The notes under the pieces were generated by a model that was not told the DNA's origin, made no database searches, and saw nothing but the letters and a program-made list of their open reading frames with translations. A stretch of 64,000 nt of DNA from Trichoplax sp. H2 (lineage: Eukaryota > Placozoa > Uniplacotomia > Trichoplacea). Shown here in pieces: positions 51,701 to 63,344 of this stretch (position 1 is the stretch's first letter; each line of letters opens with the position of its first letter). The position numbers were made by a program, and so were the translations under genes. The DNA lies in assembly GCA_003344405.1 (NCBI GenBank), contig NOWV01000042.1:248001-312000 (forward strand). The letters are read 5' to 3'.

Positions 51701-54700
51701 TATTCAGAGGTCTGTGTAATTAGAGTTACAGATTCTGTTGAATTCAATATTAGAGAACCTAAATATTCGTTTTGAATCTATTATTAGGAATCTCAGTGGT
51801 ATATGATGATAGATTAAAGCATTTAAACTCTGTCTCAGCGGTCTATAGAGCCAGTAAAGCATATTTCAACCATTTGATTAATAGCTAGTGCTGATATTAA
51901 AACCTATCTGTTAGTAACTTAGGAATTTAAAAAGGTCGATTAAACTCCGAAACCATTACTTAACAGCTCATGGAATCTGTTATACGGATTTTATCCAATT
52001 TATTTTTTGATCATAATAGTACTTTAGTGATATTATTATTTTGGCTACATTTATAGATAGTTTGTGCACTCAAGATATTAAATTAATTACTAAATTCTAT
52101 ACTTATTAATTGAAGTCGTCTCTCCGATAATTTTCAACATGACATAGAGTAACGGATGTTGCAAAGATGAATTTTACGGATAAAATTTGCTATAACACTT
52201 AAAATCAGATACAATCTACTGTGGCACATTAGTACATCAAGATCTTGCGGCAAGTTATCATAAGAGAGGAGATAAAATACGTATATCCTTCGATGAAATT
52301 CTTTATCAATTTCTTAATCAGTTTAGAGTTCTTTAAATAAGCTGTTAAGGGGAAGCTTGGTTGACAAATTCAATATAGAGCATTTTGCATTTTTAATTAT
52401 GAAGCTGAGACTATTATTTCAACAGATTATGGGTATAATTGATTCAAGGGAGGACAATTCCAATAATTTACTTGATAACTATTTCTCGTTGCCTTCTTAC
52501 TCACTTATTTCATGTTTGTATCCTTGTGTTATACATTGCTAAATGAAATAAATTAACGGCTACCATTATTGTGTAGGCTTATAAATTGGAAATGTATGGA
52601 AAGAAATATGTTTGGATTATTCCACATTGGTATGAAAAGAAATTTTGGGATAAGATTTCACAAACATCGAAATGCCTGCCAGAACACATCTACGCTGTTA
52701 TTAATCATGCTCTGAGCATTAGCGTCCTTTACATGAACTATGAATATATAGAAACCATAACCGGCATGGTATTTAATGCTAGATACGCGTTATTAAATTA
52801 TACAACTAGATGTTCATAAACTGAAAATTTCATGTTACAATATCAAAAATTTAAATTTAAATTTCTACGTATTGTTAGACACCTAAGGAACAAGAACGGC
52901 GCTACCTTAATAGACCGTTAATCGCTAATAAAACTTATTCACCAAATGGCTACTGGCCATTTGCATACGATGCCGTATGGTCCATAGCATTGGCGCTTAA
53001 TAATTCCAGAAATCAACTTGAAAGTTTAAATAAAACTTTTGAAGACTTTAATTATCAGCAAAGCGAGATGAGAAAGATATTTTATCAAAATATGGAATCA
53101 GTTCAATTCCTGGGAATTTCGGTAGATTTCTTTTAAATTATAACGTTAATCTAGTATAATATACAATTATTCGAATCAATGAAATTTTAGCAAATACTAT
53201 AAATGAATTAGGACTGCAATAGATGTTAAAAATTACAGTTATAATATTGCCAATAAAATATACTATACAGTTTCATTTATTAGAGCTTCTATAAATAGAT
53301 GAATTTAGAATAAAACCTGCGCATTTATCGAAGCCTGGAATTCTAATATTACCAATGCAGCATAATCTAGATTAAATTCGACGTATTGAAATTTTGATAG
53401 ACACAATCATAGAGAAATGCCATAATAGTCGTTAAATCTCCAAATTTACAATATTATTTATGTAATACAATAAGAAATTAGTTTGACTCATTAAAGTTTC
53501 ATTAGGCACATGAATTGGAGCTGTAATAGAAAATCTTCCGAAGTTTAATTGTGATGTTACTTAGACGATACATCACGAAATATGTTAGATCCATTGATGT
53601 TTTGATAAATAAATAAGATTAAAACTATAATAGAACATTTCTGGAACCATAAATAGCAATATTTCGTACCTAATCTCTTACATTCATAGTAGTCAACCTG
53701 TGTTGTACTAAGTTTGGTGTTAGCAATTTCATCTCCAGGTTTATTGGAACTATTTGATATTTTCTCTACAGAACAATGTCTCGTTCGATTATAATGGGGA
53801 TGTTGATGCGAATATCTTCGATGTCCGTCAATATCAAGGTAGAAACTTCGATGCTGCTAGTATAAGTTTCAATATTATTATGACTTTGACGATTAATGGT
53901 TAATAAAGTGACTGTAGCCTCATGAATAGTATCTAGCAGTAAGATATCGACTACAAATTAGTTATTTTATGAATTTTTTTCTACTGTTTGTGAGGAAAAT
54001 TAGTAAGATTTTAAAATCTTACGAAAATATTGTAGAGCTAATTCTGCTATTCTAGGCTTTGAACTGATAAGAATTTTCGGATTGCTTCCATACGGAAGTT
54101 TATGAATAATCTTAATTTCTGTATTTACAACAATTTGTTCTGACTTTAATAACTTGATTGTTGCTTACTTTTAAGACCGCAGCTAAAATTGCTCATTAGA
54201 ATAAATAAATATTGTTACCAATATAGATGAAAATTTACGAATAAACTGCTAAAATAAGATTTGCTAGTTAATATTTCCGATTCCAGTTTTCAGTATTTCA
54301 TGAAGAAATTGGGAATTACTACTGACATTCCATCATTTCAATTGGGCTTCAGCTTGCTAATAGAGTAGCAAAGTAGCTACAATATTTCATTTAGAATACT
54401 GCAATTAATCTACTGAAGTTGACGAGTATTTATATGCTTAATTATATATATTTTCATTAAGTTACCATTCTTATTACATTCACTTTTATACAATCAGGTT
54501 ATGGTCAATAAATTGCAAAAGAACTCTATTTTTAATTAAGTTTGCACGTATTACAATTTCATTAAAAATTGTATCCTACATCGATACCTTTCGTAACCTA
54601 TAATTAATTAATTCATATATAGCAGTAAGTTATAACCTCAGTCAGTCTTGTATGATATTCAATGCTTGCTTTCACTATGATGATATGGCTTTCTAACATT

Positions 54701-56784
54701 ATCAATAAAAATTAATACTCTATACAGGAGATGATAAAGTCAAAATTGGAACTATTCGTCGTCGAAATATTATTTTAGTTGCGGAAATGGAGACTAGTAT
54801 TAAATGGATAGGTTAGAAGTAGCTCTTTATTGATAATGCTATTATAACTATAACTGTATTAGCTAAGAAATTAAAAGCTAGGTAATATAGATAGTCTGTA
54901 AATATACGTATTGTAAATATTATTATCATCCATGGTAAATAAATGTCATCTATTAGCTCTGAGCTAAATTTTCAATTGTGATGTACAATTTACTTCTTGC
55001 ACAGACCAAAAACCGCCACCATCTGCTGATATTATCGTGGATCGTATTCAACCATTACAAACTATCATACTCTATATTATGATTTTCCTGTGTAGCTTGG
55101 GCTATGCTATTACTTTTCTTTCTTTATCATTTATAGTCAAGCACTATCGCACTAGGTAAATTTGTTGTTTAAACATTTTTTATCTTGCTTATTGAATTGA
55201 TTAGGATAAGTAAATGAATTACCTCTACATTCCTTCATTAACATATTCAATTTGCACTGATAACTTTGAATTTGGATGAAATTGTCCATCATATAGGACA
55301 ATTGCGCTGATAGCAACAGATTGTGCGATTCTTTTTGGTAGCATTATTCTGTATACATCGGTTATACTTATGGGATTAAATGATGAGCAGACTCGATCAG
55401 TTACTTGTATGGTAAGAGAATGTATTCCTAATAGAACTGACTATTACTCTATTGTATTCTTGACAGCAGAATATTAAGTTGAAGCTTTTTTACTGTTACA
55501 GTTACTACCATGGCTGAATTGTTATGGATTTGCCTTAGTAGCTGGGTCCATCTTAATTAAATCCTTGATAGTATATCGTAATGTTACATCAAGATGGTTT
55601 ACAAAGGTACAGTATAAAGTATTGAATATTAGTTTGGCAGGAAGCTTGTTAGAAACGATATGTATAATACTAAATAATATTAAAGTAATCTATCGTAGCC
55701 CATTTTACGGATATCTGACCTCATATAATATTAGCGTCTACTCTTAGTTGATAGTAGACGTCACTAAATTGTTTTCAAATAGCCTTAAACTGATATTTTT
55801 TGTTTCTTTGATTTCTCATTTAGAACTCTTTTATTTGTGATAGCTTTGCAATTCTTAATGAGCCATTTTTATCATAATTATGCTGTATAAGAATTACAAA
55901 ACCATGAGTAGTCTTATTCTATTCAAAATGAGATTAAAACTATTATAAAAATCCAAATCAATTTAGGAAATTGGCAATCTGCACGTTTTAGCAGGACTAC
56001 TATCATTGCTATTGTTGGAATCTGCTTTTCTCATTAGCTGGACCTCTATTGATCCTCTTAAGTCTGTTAGAGTATCAATAACAAGTGTAAGTCTTGTAAA
56101 TGAAATCATTTTGTGTTTTAAATATCATGAAATATTGAAGCTCTGTAAAAAAGCTATAACATTTTAAGTTATTAAGCTTACAAAGGGCCCCTTTGACAAT
56201 GTTTCTATCAGCATCCGATTTTTGAATCAGTATTTGCTAGTAATATAATAAAATAATTGTGAAATTAACATATTACTGATGCTATTATTTTAAATTAAGA
56301 TATTAATAGACCCGCTATAATTTATTTTAAATTGTATTTGAACTACGGATTAATTAATATTAGGTAGAGCTTTTTAACTTATACCTGACACCGAATTAAA
56401 TATCCTATTTAGAATTTAGAAGATGATGAAATAATTCCCTATGTAAAGTATAGACCGGTCGTTCTACTATGCAAGTGTCAGTTTGGCACATACTGGTTGA
56501 TTGGCACAATCGGCCTGAATGGTATAGTATTACTATTTAGCGCCTTTATAGCTTATGAAGCCCGAGATGTTCGCCTTAATAATGAAATCGATGTCAGAAA
56601 TATTTCTACTTGCATCTATAACACTATATTGCTTGGATTAATCGTTATACCTCTATCCTTTGTCATTGATCGGAAAAATAATGAGCTATACATGGTCATT
56701 GGCGGCTATGTCATTTTTTGTACAACTTTGTGCCAATTGATTCTCTTCTTATTAAAGGTATATTCAGTAGTGAAGCCTATATGA
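45733..56784 (+). CDS. GABA-B-type class C GPCR (metabotropic receptor)
   Basis: Seven-pass receptor with a Venus-flytrap ectodomain, like GABBR1/2. Fourteen exons in phase, 713 codons to the end of TM7: 45733-45966, 50359-50496, 50670-50840, 51116-51223, 51464-51529, 52577-52768, 52879-53121, 53772-53838, 54728-54811, 55005-55155, 55297-55411, 55502-55606, 55967-56086, 56413-56757. Seen: signal peptide (residues 1-23), GLLPAVHMAMGDIN, FPLLFRT, RIIIVIS, KKYVWIIPHWYE, FAYDAVWSIALALN and a short linker; TM1-TM4 lie in exons 10-13 (TM4 followed by ISWTSIDPL, like human WQIVDPL), TM5-7 in exon 14 with FSAFIAYEARDV and CIYNT. It is closer to GABBR2 than GABBR1 at MYGKKYVWIIPHWYE and ITGMTPKEQ. There is no cysteine-rich domain, as in all GABA-B receptors. 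Reading through the exon 14 donor stops at 56784 after nine more residues. The alternative is splicing to a later tail exon (see 59184). The G protein-coupling loop 1 is unusually short. Intron 1 is 4.4 kb. Confidence 0.93.
45967..50358 (+). other. Intron 1 of the GABA-B-like receptor (4.4 kb)
   Basis: Joining 45966 to 50359 is in phase and aligns with the family, with a three-residue shortening at the junction, so no exon seems to be missing here. The interior is AT-rich with no recognisable gene or repeat array. Confidence 0.6.
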
Positions 56785-58429
56785 CGTGATCTTTAATAAG
56801 AAATCGATATCGTATTTCTTTTAACTTTTTACAATTCCAGTCCTATCATTATATATTGATGCGTCCAACAATTTTTGATCAAAATTTTAAGGTTATGATA
56901 TCATCGATTATTTTTATAGGGAAGGAAATCAGACGATAAAATTCGTCCGTCCGTAGTGAAAAGAAATACTTCTGAAACAACATAGGAATTTATGAATAAT
57001 ACGATAATGTTATAGCTTGTATAGATCATAAGTAGAAAGATTCTACAGCAAATTAGTACCATTTCTTTATGTAGAAATTCATCAAAGCTCACAGGCATAT
57101 TATTATTGTCTAAGTCCTTCATGTTTTGAACAAATAAGATATTTCCAATTATGGGATTAGATTATCTATAGCCACTTATTTATTTATTACCCTCATTATC
57201 AATTCTGACATTTACTATAACTGGTTAAAATGATAAATAATAGTTGATCTTTATGGCTTAGTCGAAATTTTCTGATAACAGCTTCTGCATACTTACAAGA
57301 ATTATTTATAATTTTTAAAATAAGATCTTCATATTAGCCCAAAGCATTATGTCTTTAATTTTTTATTTACAACATTCCATTTCATTTTTAAATGGATATT
57401 TGAATTACTTCAACTAATAAATGCATAAGACTACAGCTAATAGAAAGACGTGCATACCAAATCTGGTAATGTTACACTACTATCACTTAATAGGTTGCAA
57501 TTGTTAAACTTTTCGTAGTTAAAGATCATACGATTTGATCGCACTTCATTTATGTAATGTATTTCAATTTCAGTCAAGGATTTAGATGTAACCATTGCAT
57601 CTATTGCCTATACGAGTCACCCCTTGAGATACGTTACTACCCTATAATCTCATGGAATTCACAACAAGCACCATGGAATTACCAATAGCTTCTAATTCTT
57701 TAATTTGGTAAATTAATTATTTTGGGGTAGATATCTTTCAGATTGTGAGAAAAATAAAACTTCTTCTGCGTATAAACTTAAACTTGTAGTTTCATCCTTC
57801 CATTTGAAATTATTAATTGCTTTATAATTTATAAAATTAAACTTTGCAGTTCATACACAATTTTTTTGCTCGTAATCGAAGAATTAATACGACACTACAT
57901 ATAATTAAAATTGAGTTGGCAAGTTCGTATCCATTCATTAATTTCTTGATCATTTTTCTTGATTTTTAGTTTTAATGGATCGTGATATTCATCCGTAGTT
58001 CCATCAAAATTTTATGGTTAAGCTTTAAATTCTGCTAGCTGTGAACTCTTACCGTTCCAGCTATCACTTTGTAACATTCTATGCTATAACGATGCAGTCA
58101 GAGATATTCATTACGAGTAATAATATCTTAATTACTATTATCGAATCTATTTCATTGCTAAAACGTTATCAAAAGTCCATATCACGTAGGTTGACACTGA
58201 ATGAAAACTATTTCAATGTAATTTAATTAACTAATTGATTAATAAACCACCTTACTTGCTTTGTAGAGGATAAGACAGTTTTTCACTTATATTTCCTGCA
58301 GATACTTGATCTCGTCATGAAAATATCTATAAATAAATATACCCTATATTCCCCTTAGCAATACTACTTATAAAAACAAGATTGTAGGCTTCCCTAGTCA
58401 TTTTATAGCAAAATAAAGCGACATCCATC
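56785..58429. other. Region between receptor TM7 exon and 5S gene
   Basis: No convincing gene. A possible 51-base in-phase exon (56841-56891, flanked by AG and GT) could encode the start of a receptor tail, but nothing confirms it. From about 58130 onward the sequence is the left part of a segment duplicated at about 63345. Confidence 0.4.
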
Positions 58430-58560
58430 GTCTACGACCACATCACGCTGAACACACCCGTTCTCGTCCGATCACGGAAGTTAAGCGGCGTCGAGCAGGG
58501 TTAGTACTTAGATGGGTGACCGCTTGGGAATACCCTGTGCCGTAGACTTCTCAATCTTTT
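58130..58560. repeat. Segment duplicated at ~63345-63790 (carries 5S)
   Basis: The 5S gene and about 300 bases upstream (including CTGCAGATACTTGATCTC, TAATAAACC-like and AAATAAATATA strings) reappear in the same order and orientation about 5.2 kb downstream, with moderate divergence and several indels. Confidence 0.8.
58430..58549 (+). rRNA. 5S ribosomal RNA
   Basis: A 120-base 5S gene from GTCTACGACCA to GCCGTAGACTT. It has the CCCGTTCTCGTCCGATCACG and GGAAGTTAAGC blocks, TTAGTACTTAGATGGGTGACC (internal C box) and GGGAATACC. The ends pair to form helix I (GTCTACG with CGTAGAC). The internal RNA polymerase III control regions lie in the gene, and a TTTTT run at 58557-58561 can serve as terminator. 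Compared with human 5S it keeps almost every invariant position, so it is likely functional. It stands alone, not in a tandem array within this window. It lies downstream of, or in a 3' intron of, the GABA-B-like receptor gene on the same strand. Confidence 0.97.
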
Positions 58561-59183
58561 TGCGATCTGTATTTTTTTAGCCGCAATATCGATAAAGTGG
58601 AAACACTATTAAGCAAAAATTGTGCCCCGTTTCCTGATTAAATTACCCCTGCACTGTTTGAGCACTTTATATCCATTTTATGGTCAGTAATAAGGTTTGT
58701 TGTTGCTAAAATTGTTTATTTGTTGACTCATTTACCATACGTCACATCTTGAAGCCATTTGTAGGATAGCGCACTTCATGAATTAATATTAAAATATTAA
58801 TTTATATCAACAAGCAAATCTCTACGTGGATCTCGTAGACGGGATGGGATATCATTTCATCGTGCTGTCCTACTAAATATTTAAATTAGCTATCGTTTCT
58901 AAGAGTGACTCATTCCCAGATTTGCATCAGGTTTTCAACCTGTGAAAAAGTTTTAAGTGATAAGCAGGTTTCCTACACAACTTTTCGCCTACTTAGGTAT
59001 GTTCAGGAGATCTTCCTACTCAAGTCTGAATTTAAGTAACACAGATTTTAATTGAAATTAATACTGTTAAATTTTAGAAAGCAGCAATAATGAGGATTTA
59101 ATGCCTTCATAAGTTATAACTTGTAATCCATTACATTAAAATAAAGATGAAAAATATCTATATTGCATTAAATATATTTTCAG

Positions 59184-59361
59184 GTGTTGAGTGGAATTTT
59201 TGTACACTGCTTTTATGTGGCATCATTTTATGAAATACGAAGCCAGATGGAAGATCGAGAGACTTCATCTGAAGAATCTGATAGGTATTCACCGTTGAAC
59301 AGATGGATAGTCTTTAGAATAAAAAATCTTTATTAGAAGTCAAGACACTTCTCGTCTTTAG
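59184..59361 (+). CDS. Possible C-terminal tail exons (receptor or TIR-like gene)
   Basis: An AG-flanked open segment, 59184-59284, encodes a hydrophobic start (VLSGIFVHCFYVASF) and a polar, acidic end (MEDRETSSEESD). It ends in GT and joins in phase to 59337-59361, which stops after SQDTSRL. The entry phase (0) matches the donor at the end of receptor exon 14, so it could be the receptor's cytoplasmic tail, placing the 5S gene inside the last intron. It could equally belong to the following TIR-like gene or be non-coding. No family match supports any choice. Confidence 0.3.
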
Positions 59362-59700
59362 TCAATTAGATCCCCAAATACCAGCTCAGCGGTCTTCATC
59401 TGGCCAACAAAATAGGTATTTCAATCGATCAACTTGACATTAACTTAAAATAGACATAATTAAAAATGGTTACATTTTTCACCTTATAAGTACAAGAGGT
59501 AATCTCAATTGATTAAATGGAAATTATTTAAAAATATAACAGCTAGATAAAAGTTAATTACAGTACGAGTACACTTTCGTTGACATTGAATTAGACTGTC
59601 AACTGCCAGATCAACGTTATTCATCCAGTTCATTTTATTCTTTTGCAGGTATTCTCAATCGATCAACTGGATATTAGTTTAGAACGCAAACGTTTGATTA
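59239..59700. repeat. Triplicated exon-sized segment
   Basis: Related blocks begin TCATCTGAAGAATCTGATAG (59265), TCATCTGGCCAACAAAATAG (59396) and TCATCCAGTTCATTTTATTC (59621). Each is followed shortly by GGTATTC-like sequence and, in the last two, by ATCGATCAACT. The second and third also share upstream sequence (TTAGATCCCCAAATACCAG / TTAGACTGTCAACTGCCAG), about 225 bases apart. The shared GATAG/GCAG plus GTATTC junctions resemble splice sites. Confidence 0.7.
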
Positions 59701-62326
59701 ACATTACATACACTTTCATATATAGTGAATATTATCAAACGGTATCAAATCAACAGTCTGCAGCTGCTAGTGATCATATAGGTAAGTACACTAATGGTAC
59801 CGAAATAAATTTCGTTTGTTAATTAATAATTATAACTATTACATCAATTGCCATAGAGGTTAGCGATACGAATATATCGTTGTTTAACTTATCGTAAATG
59901 GATGTTGGAATCGTGTAACTGATAATAACCTGCATTCAAGCCTCAGTATGTTCTAGTAAATCAGGCCGCTATTTGAAAATAGTTACAAATTATCCATTGA
60001 TAATTGTAATTATGGAAATTATAATAACTATGTTTTCTCTTACCTGAATAAACTACTGTCAGTGCTATCTTAAGTTATACATCAATTACATGCATACCCG
60101 GATGTATAGTATGAATATTAAACTAGAGAAATGTGCTTGGACACAAGTGATGATAGCTACAGTTAGAATTTTTATAATTGCACTTTGAGAGGAAAATGAT
60201 CCTTACTATATTTATAATTTTTAAGAACTAATCAACTTCACTTTCTTCTAACTACATAAAGTACGATGCTTACTAAACACTAGTTTAATTCCGTATAAAG
60301 TCTACAAATCGATCGAACAATACCATGTAAGGTCGATACTTTATTTCTGTCTTTCAGTTACTTACTGTCCCTACGTAGTATCAACTTAAATCATTGTCAG
60401 TATGGCGAGAGCTTACATTATAAAGTAAATAGAATGACCAAAAGGAAGACAAGGTCGTTATTGTTATAAATTCAAGCTACGATAACTACGATGGGACAGG
60501 CAGAGAGATCAGATTACTTTCTGATATTCATAAAAATAATGCTTGAGTGACTTTGATTGATTTTTACTAATTCGAAATTACATTTCTACATTATGATAAA
60601 GCCCATTACTTGTTTTATTACCATGAGAATGACAGTCTACTTGCCGATGAAGTAGCAGGTATCTGCAACAGAAAAGGCTTGCAAATACGAAAACCTGATA
60701 GGGATGGTCAATACGGTCGCAGTATACTTCAATCTTCGACAGAGCTATTTCTAAGCTCGAAACGTATCGTTTTATTCCTGACAGAAGATCTGCTAGATAA
60801 AGCAGGTCAATGGGTACCATTGTTTGCAGATCCTCACATTCAAAGTCTATTTAATGCAGGTACCGTAAAGGAGTTTCATGTTTTCTTCTAGAAGAGTACC
60901 TGAAAAAAACTGGTAGCGAAATATTGATTCTCATATCTGTTACAGGATTAAATACAGTATTAAGTATGCCTAGCTAAAGTAATAATTGCCTCAGTGTCAT
61001 ATTCACGAATGAATAAATTTTACATCTTTGCGATTAAACAATAACAGAATGTATTGCTATAGTACCTATTTTTTTGTGTATAACATCTAATAAATCTAGG
61101 CATGATTTATCAATTATCAATGTAGTTGTCTAACTTTAAAAATCACCATAGATCTAAGACGTTACTGCTGTCTAAGGATGTACGAGTATAGCATTGTTGC
61201 TGTCTAAAAATATGCCCTTAGATGTTTCTAGAGATATTTTTAGTAGATTTTAAGAACAAGGTAAGTATACATAAGATAAGAACATGCGAATATCCTATTA
61301 TCTCGAAGGCAACTATGTCACATCCCGAGTAATATTCATTCTGATACAGTGGCGAAGTTCTGTCAAAATACATTACCTCGATAACAAACCGAACTCGCAT
61401 ATTTAGTAAATTTTAATATATTAAAAGTGTTTCTTATGAGGGTAATTACTGGTAGGAGCAGGCTAAGATTGTCGTTACCTTAAAGCAGTTGTATTTTAAC
61501 AGTTAACTGAGATGATATCTGTAAAATAGTACCTCTTAAGCACATAAAATTCATGTGCAGCATAAAGGTCTTAATGGGATATACTGTATATGTACGGTAG
61601 AAATAACTGATCTCTTACATTAACAATATAAATGTACATCTTGGTGTTAGTATGGGTAGGTTAGTACTCTAATTCAAGGCATTTTACAACAAATCGATGA
61701 TAATGTAGGCGAGATATTTATATAATAAATGCGTATGTCTGTTAAAATACGTAATTGCGAGTTATTATTTTTCACATTTTTGGCGTGATCCAAATTTATT
61801 ATTTATTATAGATTGGAACCCTTTATTAATGATATGGTATGCGAGTAGAGCATCGATTAAAAAAAGACTTCCGTTTCTGTGTGGCCGAACACCAATACAC
61901 GGTCATCGAGGGCCCAGTCATATTGCAGATTGCTTGATCCGAGAAGCAGGTTCGTAAATTTCTGTACAACGTAGTGCGTAAGCAACTGCTGTTACCCTCA
62001 TCACAGATTCAGAAATGCTGTCCTAGCCATATGCGGCTATTCGTCTATCATCTGCATTCGGGTCATCGATATAAAGGTTAAAATATCTTACATTTTTCAT
62101 TGATCCTTGCGTTCGAATTGAAACCTCTTTCCTTTCGTAAGAAATGGATTGTGATGGCAACGCATCGGAGATAGTAGGATTAACAGGTATGAGTCTCATC
62201 AAATCAGTAGCGTTTCAAAATTCATTATCAATACTCGTTAGTACAATTGGTGCAGTAACAGAAATTTCACTCAATATACGAGATCAAATTTTGTTTGTAA
62301 CTTATGATCTGCTATTGCTATCTTAA
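59649..62326 (+). CDS. TIR-like domain protein (ends unresolved)
   Basis: Exons in phase: 59649-59781 (uncertain), 60602-60859, 61812-61949, 62142-62326. The second has the layout of a TIR domain: a first strand YLFYYHEND (box 1, normally FxxYxxxD), a helix, GLQIRKPDRDGQYGRSI (box 2 position, normally ending RD.PG), then SSKRIVLFLTEDLL, the typical third strand with S.K.IVVLS. The following exon (DWNPLLMIWYAS then basic KKRLPFLCGR) would be the distal part. Every intron after the first listed exon is phase 1. No initiator ATG, leader or recognisable partner domain was found; the last exon either stops at 62326 or splices on to the open segment at 62395-62582. TIR domains serve immune adaptors and receptors or act as NAD hydrolases; the catalytic Glu of the latter cannot be assigned here. 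Possibly a remnant. Confidence 0.5.
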
Positions 62327-62394
62327 AGCTCTTCTATCTATCTAAGATGATAACGTTAGGTAATTGTATACCGCTTATTATTTGTTGAAAGAGC

Positions 62395-62582
62395 GAAGAT
62401 TACTAGGTGAACATACGGATTCACAAGGCATTACAACTAGGTCAATATCCCAAACTAATGATAGTAGCCAAAGAACACAAAACCAGCCGGACGTTCATAC
62501 AGATAATTCTGATGTTGACGATGTAATTAAATACATGCAGTATGCATATGACCGTAATACAACTGTTTCATTTACATGCTAA
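62395..62582 (+). CDS. Possible final exon of the TIR-like gene
   Basis: An open frame without a stop runs from above 62395 to TAA at 62582. It is hydrophilic and rich in Ser, Thr, Gln, Asn and Asp (RRLLGEHTDSQGITTRS at its start), looking like a disordered cytoplasmic tail. An AG at 62392-62394 gives a possible acceptor, but no firm donor was identified in the exon before it. No family recognised. Confidence 0.35.
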
Positions 62583-63344
62583 CTGCCAGTCTTTTTATTG
62601 TTAGTTGGATGAGCACACATCACCATAAACTGGAGCCCCTTAAGGTAAAGTATTAAATCTGCATGCTCGGTATAGTCAAATTAAGGGTAATAAAGTAAGC
62701 ATTTTCTACCATTTATAATGTTATTGTTTATTAATATATAGTAGTATTGTAATTACCAATGCATCTTTTAAAAGGTAATACCATTTTACTGAAATAACTG
62801 CTAACAGCCAACAACTCCGAAAGTATTGTTTGCCTAATAATAATATACGTGTAGCAACACCGAGGCATAATCGTTATAATAAAGGTATTCCCCAATCTCT
62901 ATAGAAGCTTTGTTACGTAAATATATGCTTTCGCCTTCTTGGACCTTGAGGTGTTACCATAACCTTTACTATAGTATACCTATACGGAATGATTTCAGCT
63001 AGTTACAATAGTTATATACTCCGAAATTATGATTATAATATGCGGTAAAAAATTGTGTTATAATATCATAGACTTTGTTCTTTCTTGTACTGATTATGTT
63101 AAGAATAAAGACTAAGAATGTTTATTTAGATTTACTTCATTACTTAACATCTGCATAAATTTTCCTGTGTCACGACTATGCTGTCTGTATTAACTTAGTT
63201 ATAGTGGTATTTATAATGCTGTAAAAGTATTGTAGCAATTTCTTCAATTTTAGGATGTCGTTATAAAATAAAATAATTGTTGTAAAGATGTTGAAAATCG
63301 CAGTTAACGTCAATATGTACTGCTGCTATCTAGTCGATTTTTTT
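62583..63344. other. Intergenic, nothing recognised
   Basis: AT-rich sequence between the TIR-like gene and the duplicated 5S segment. No exon-like open frame or RNA gene seen. Confidence 0.55.

Noticed and set aside
62187-62207. A 21-base intron in the TIR-like gene
   Set aside because: Too short for any spliceosomal intron, and the sequence is open in the same frame, so the exon simply continues.
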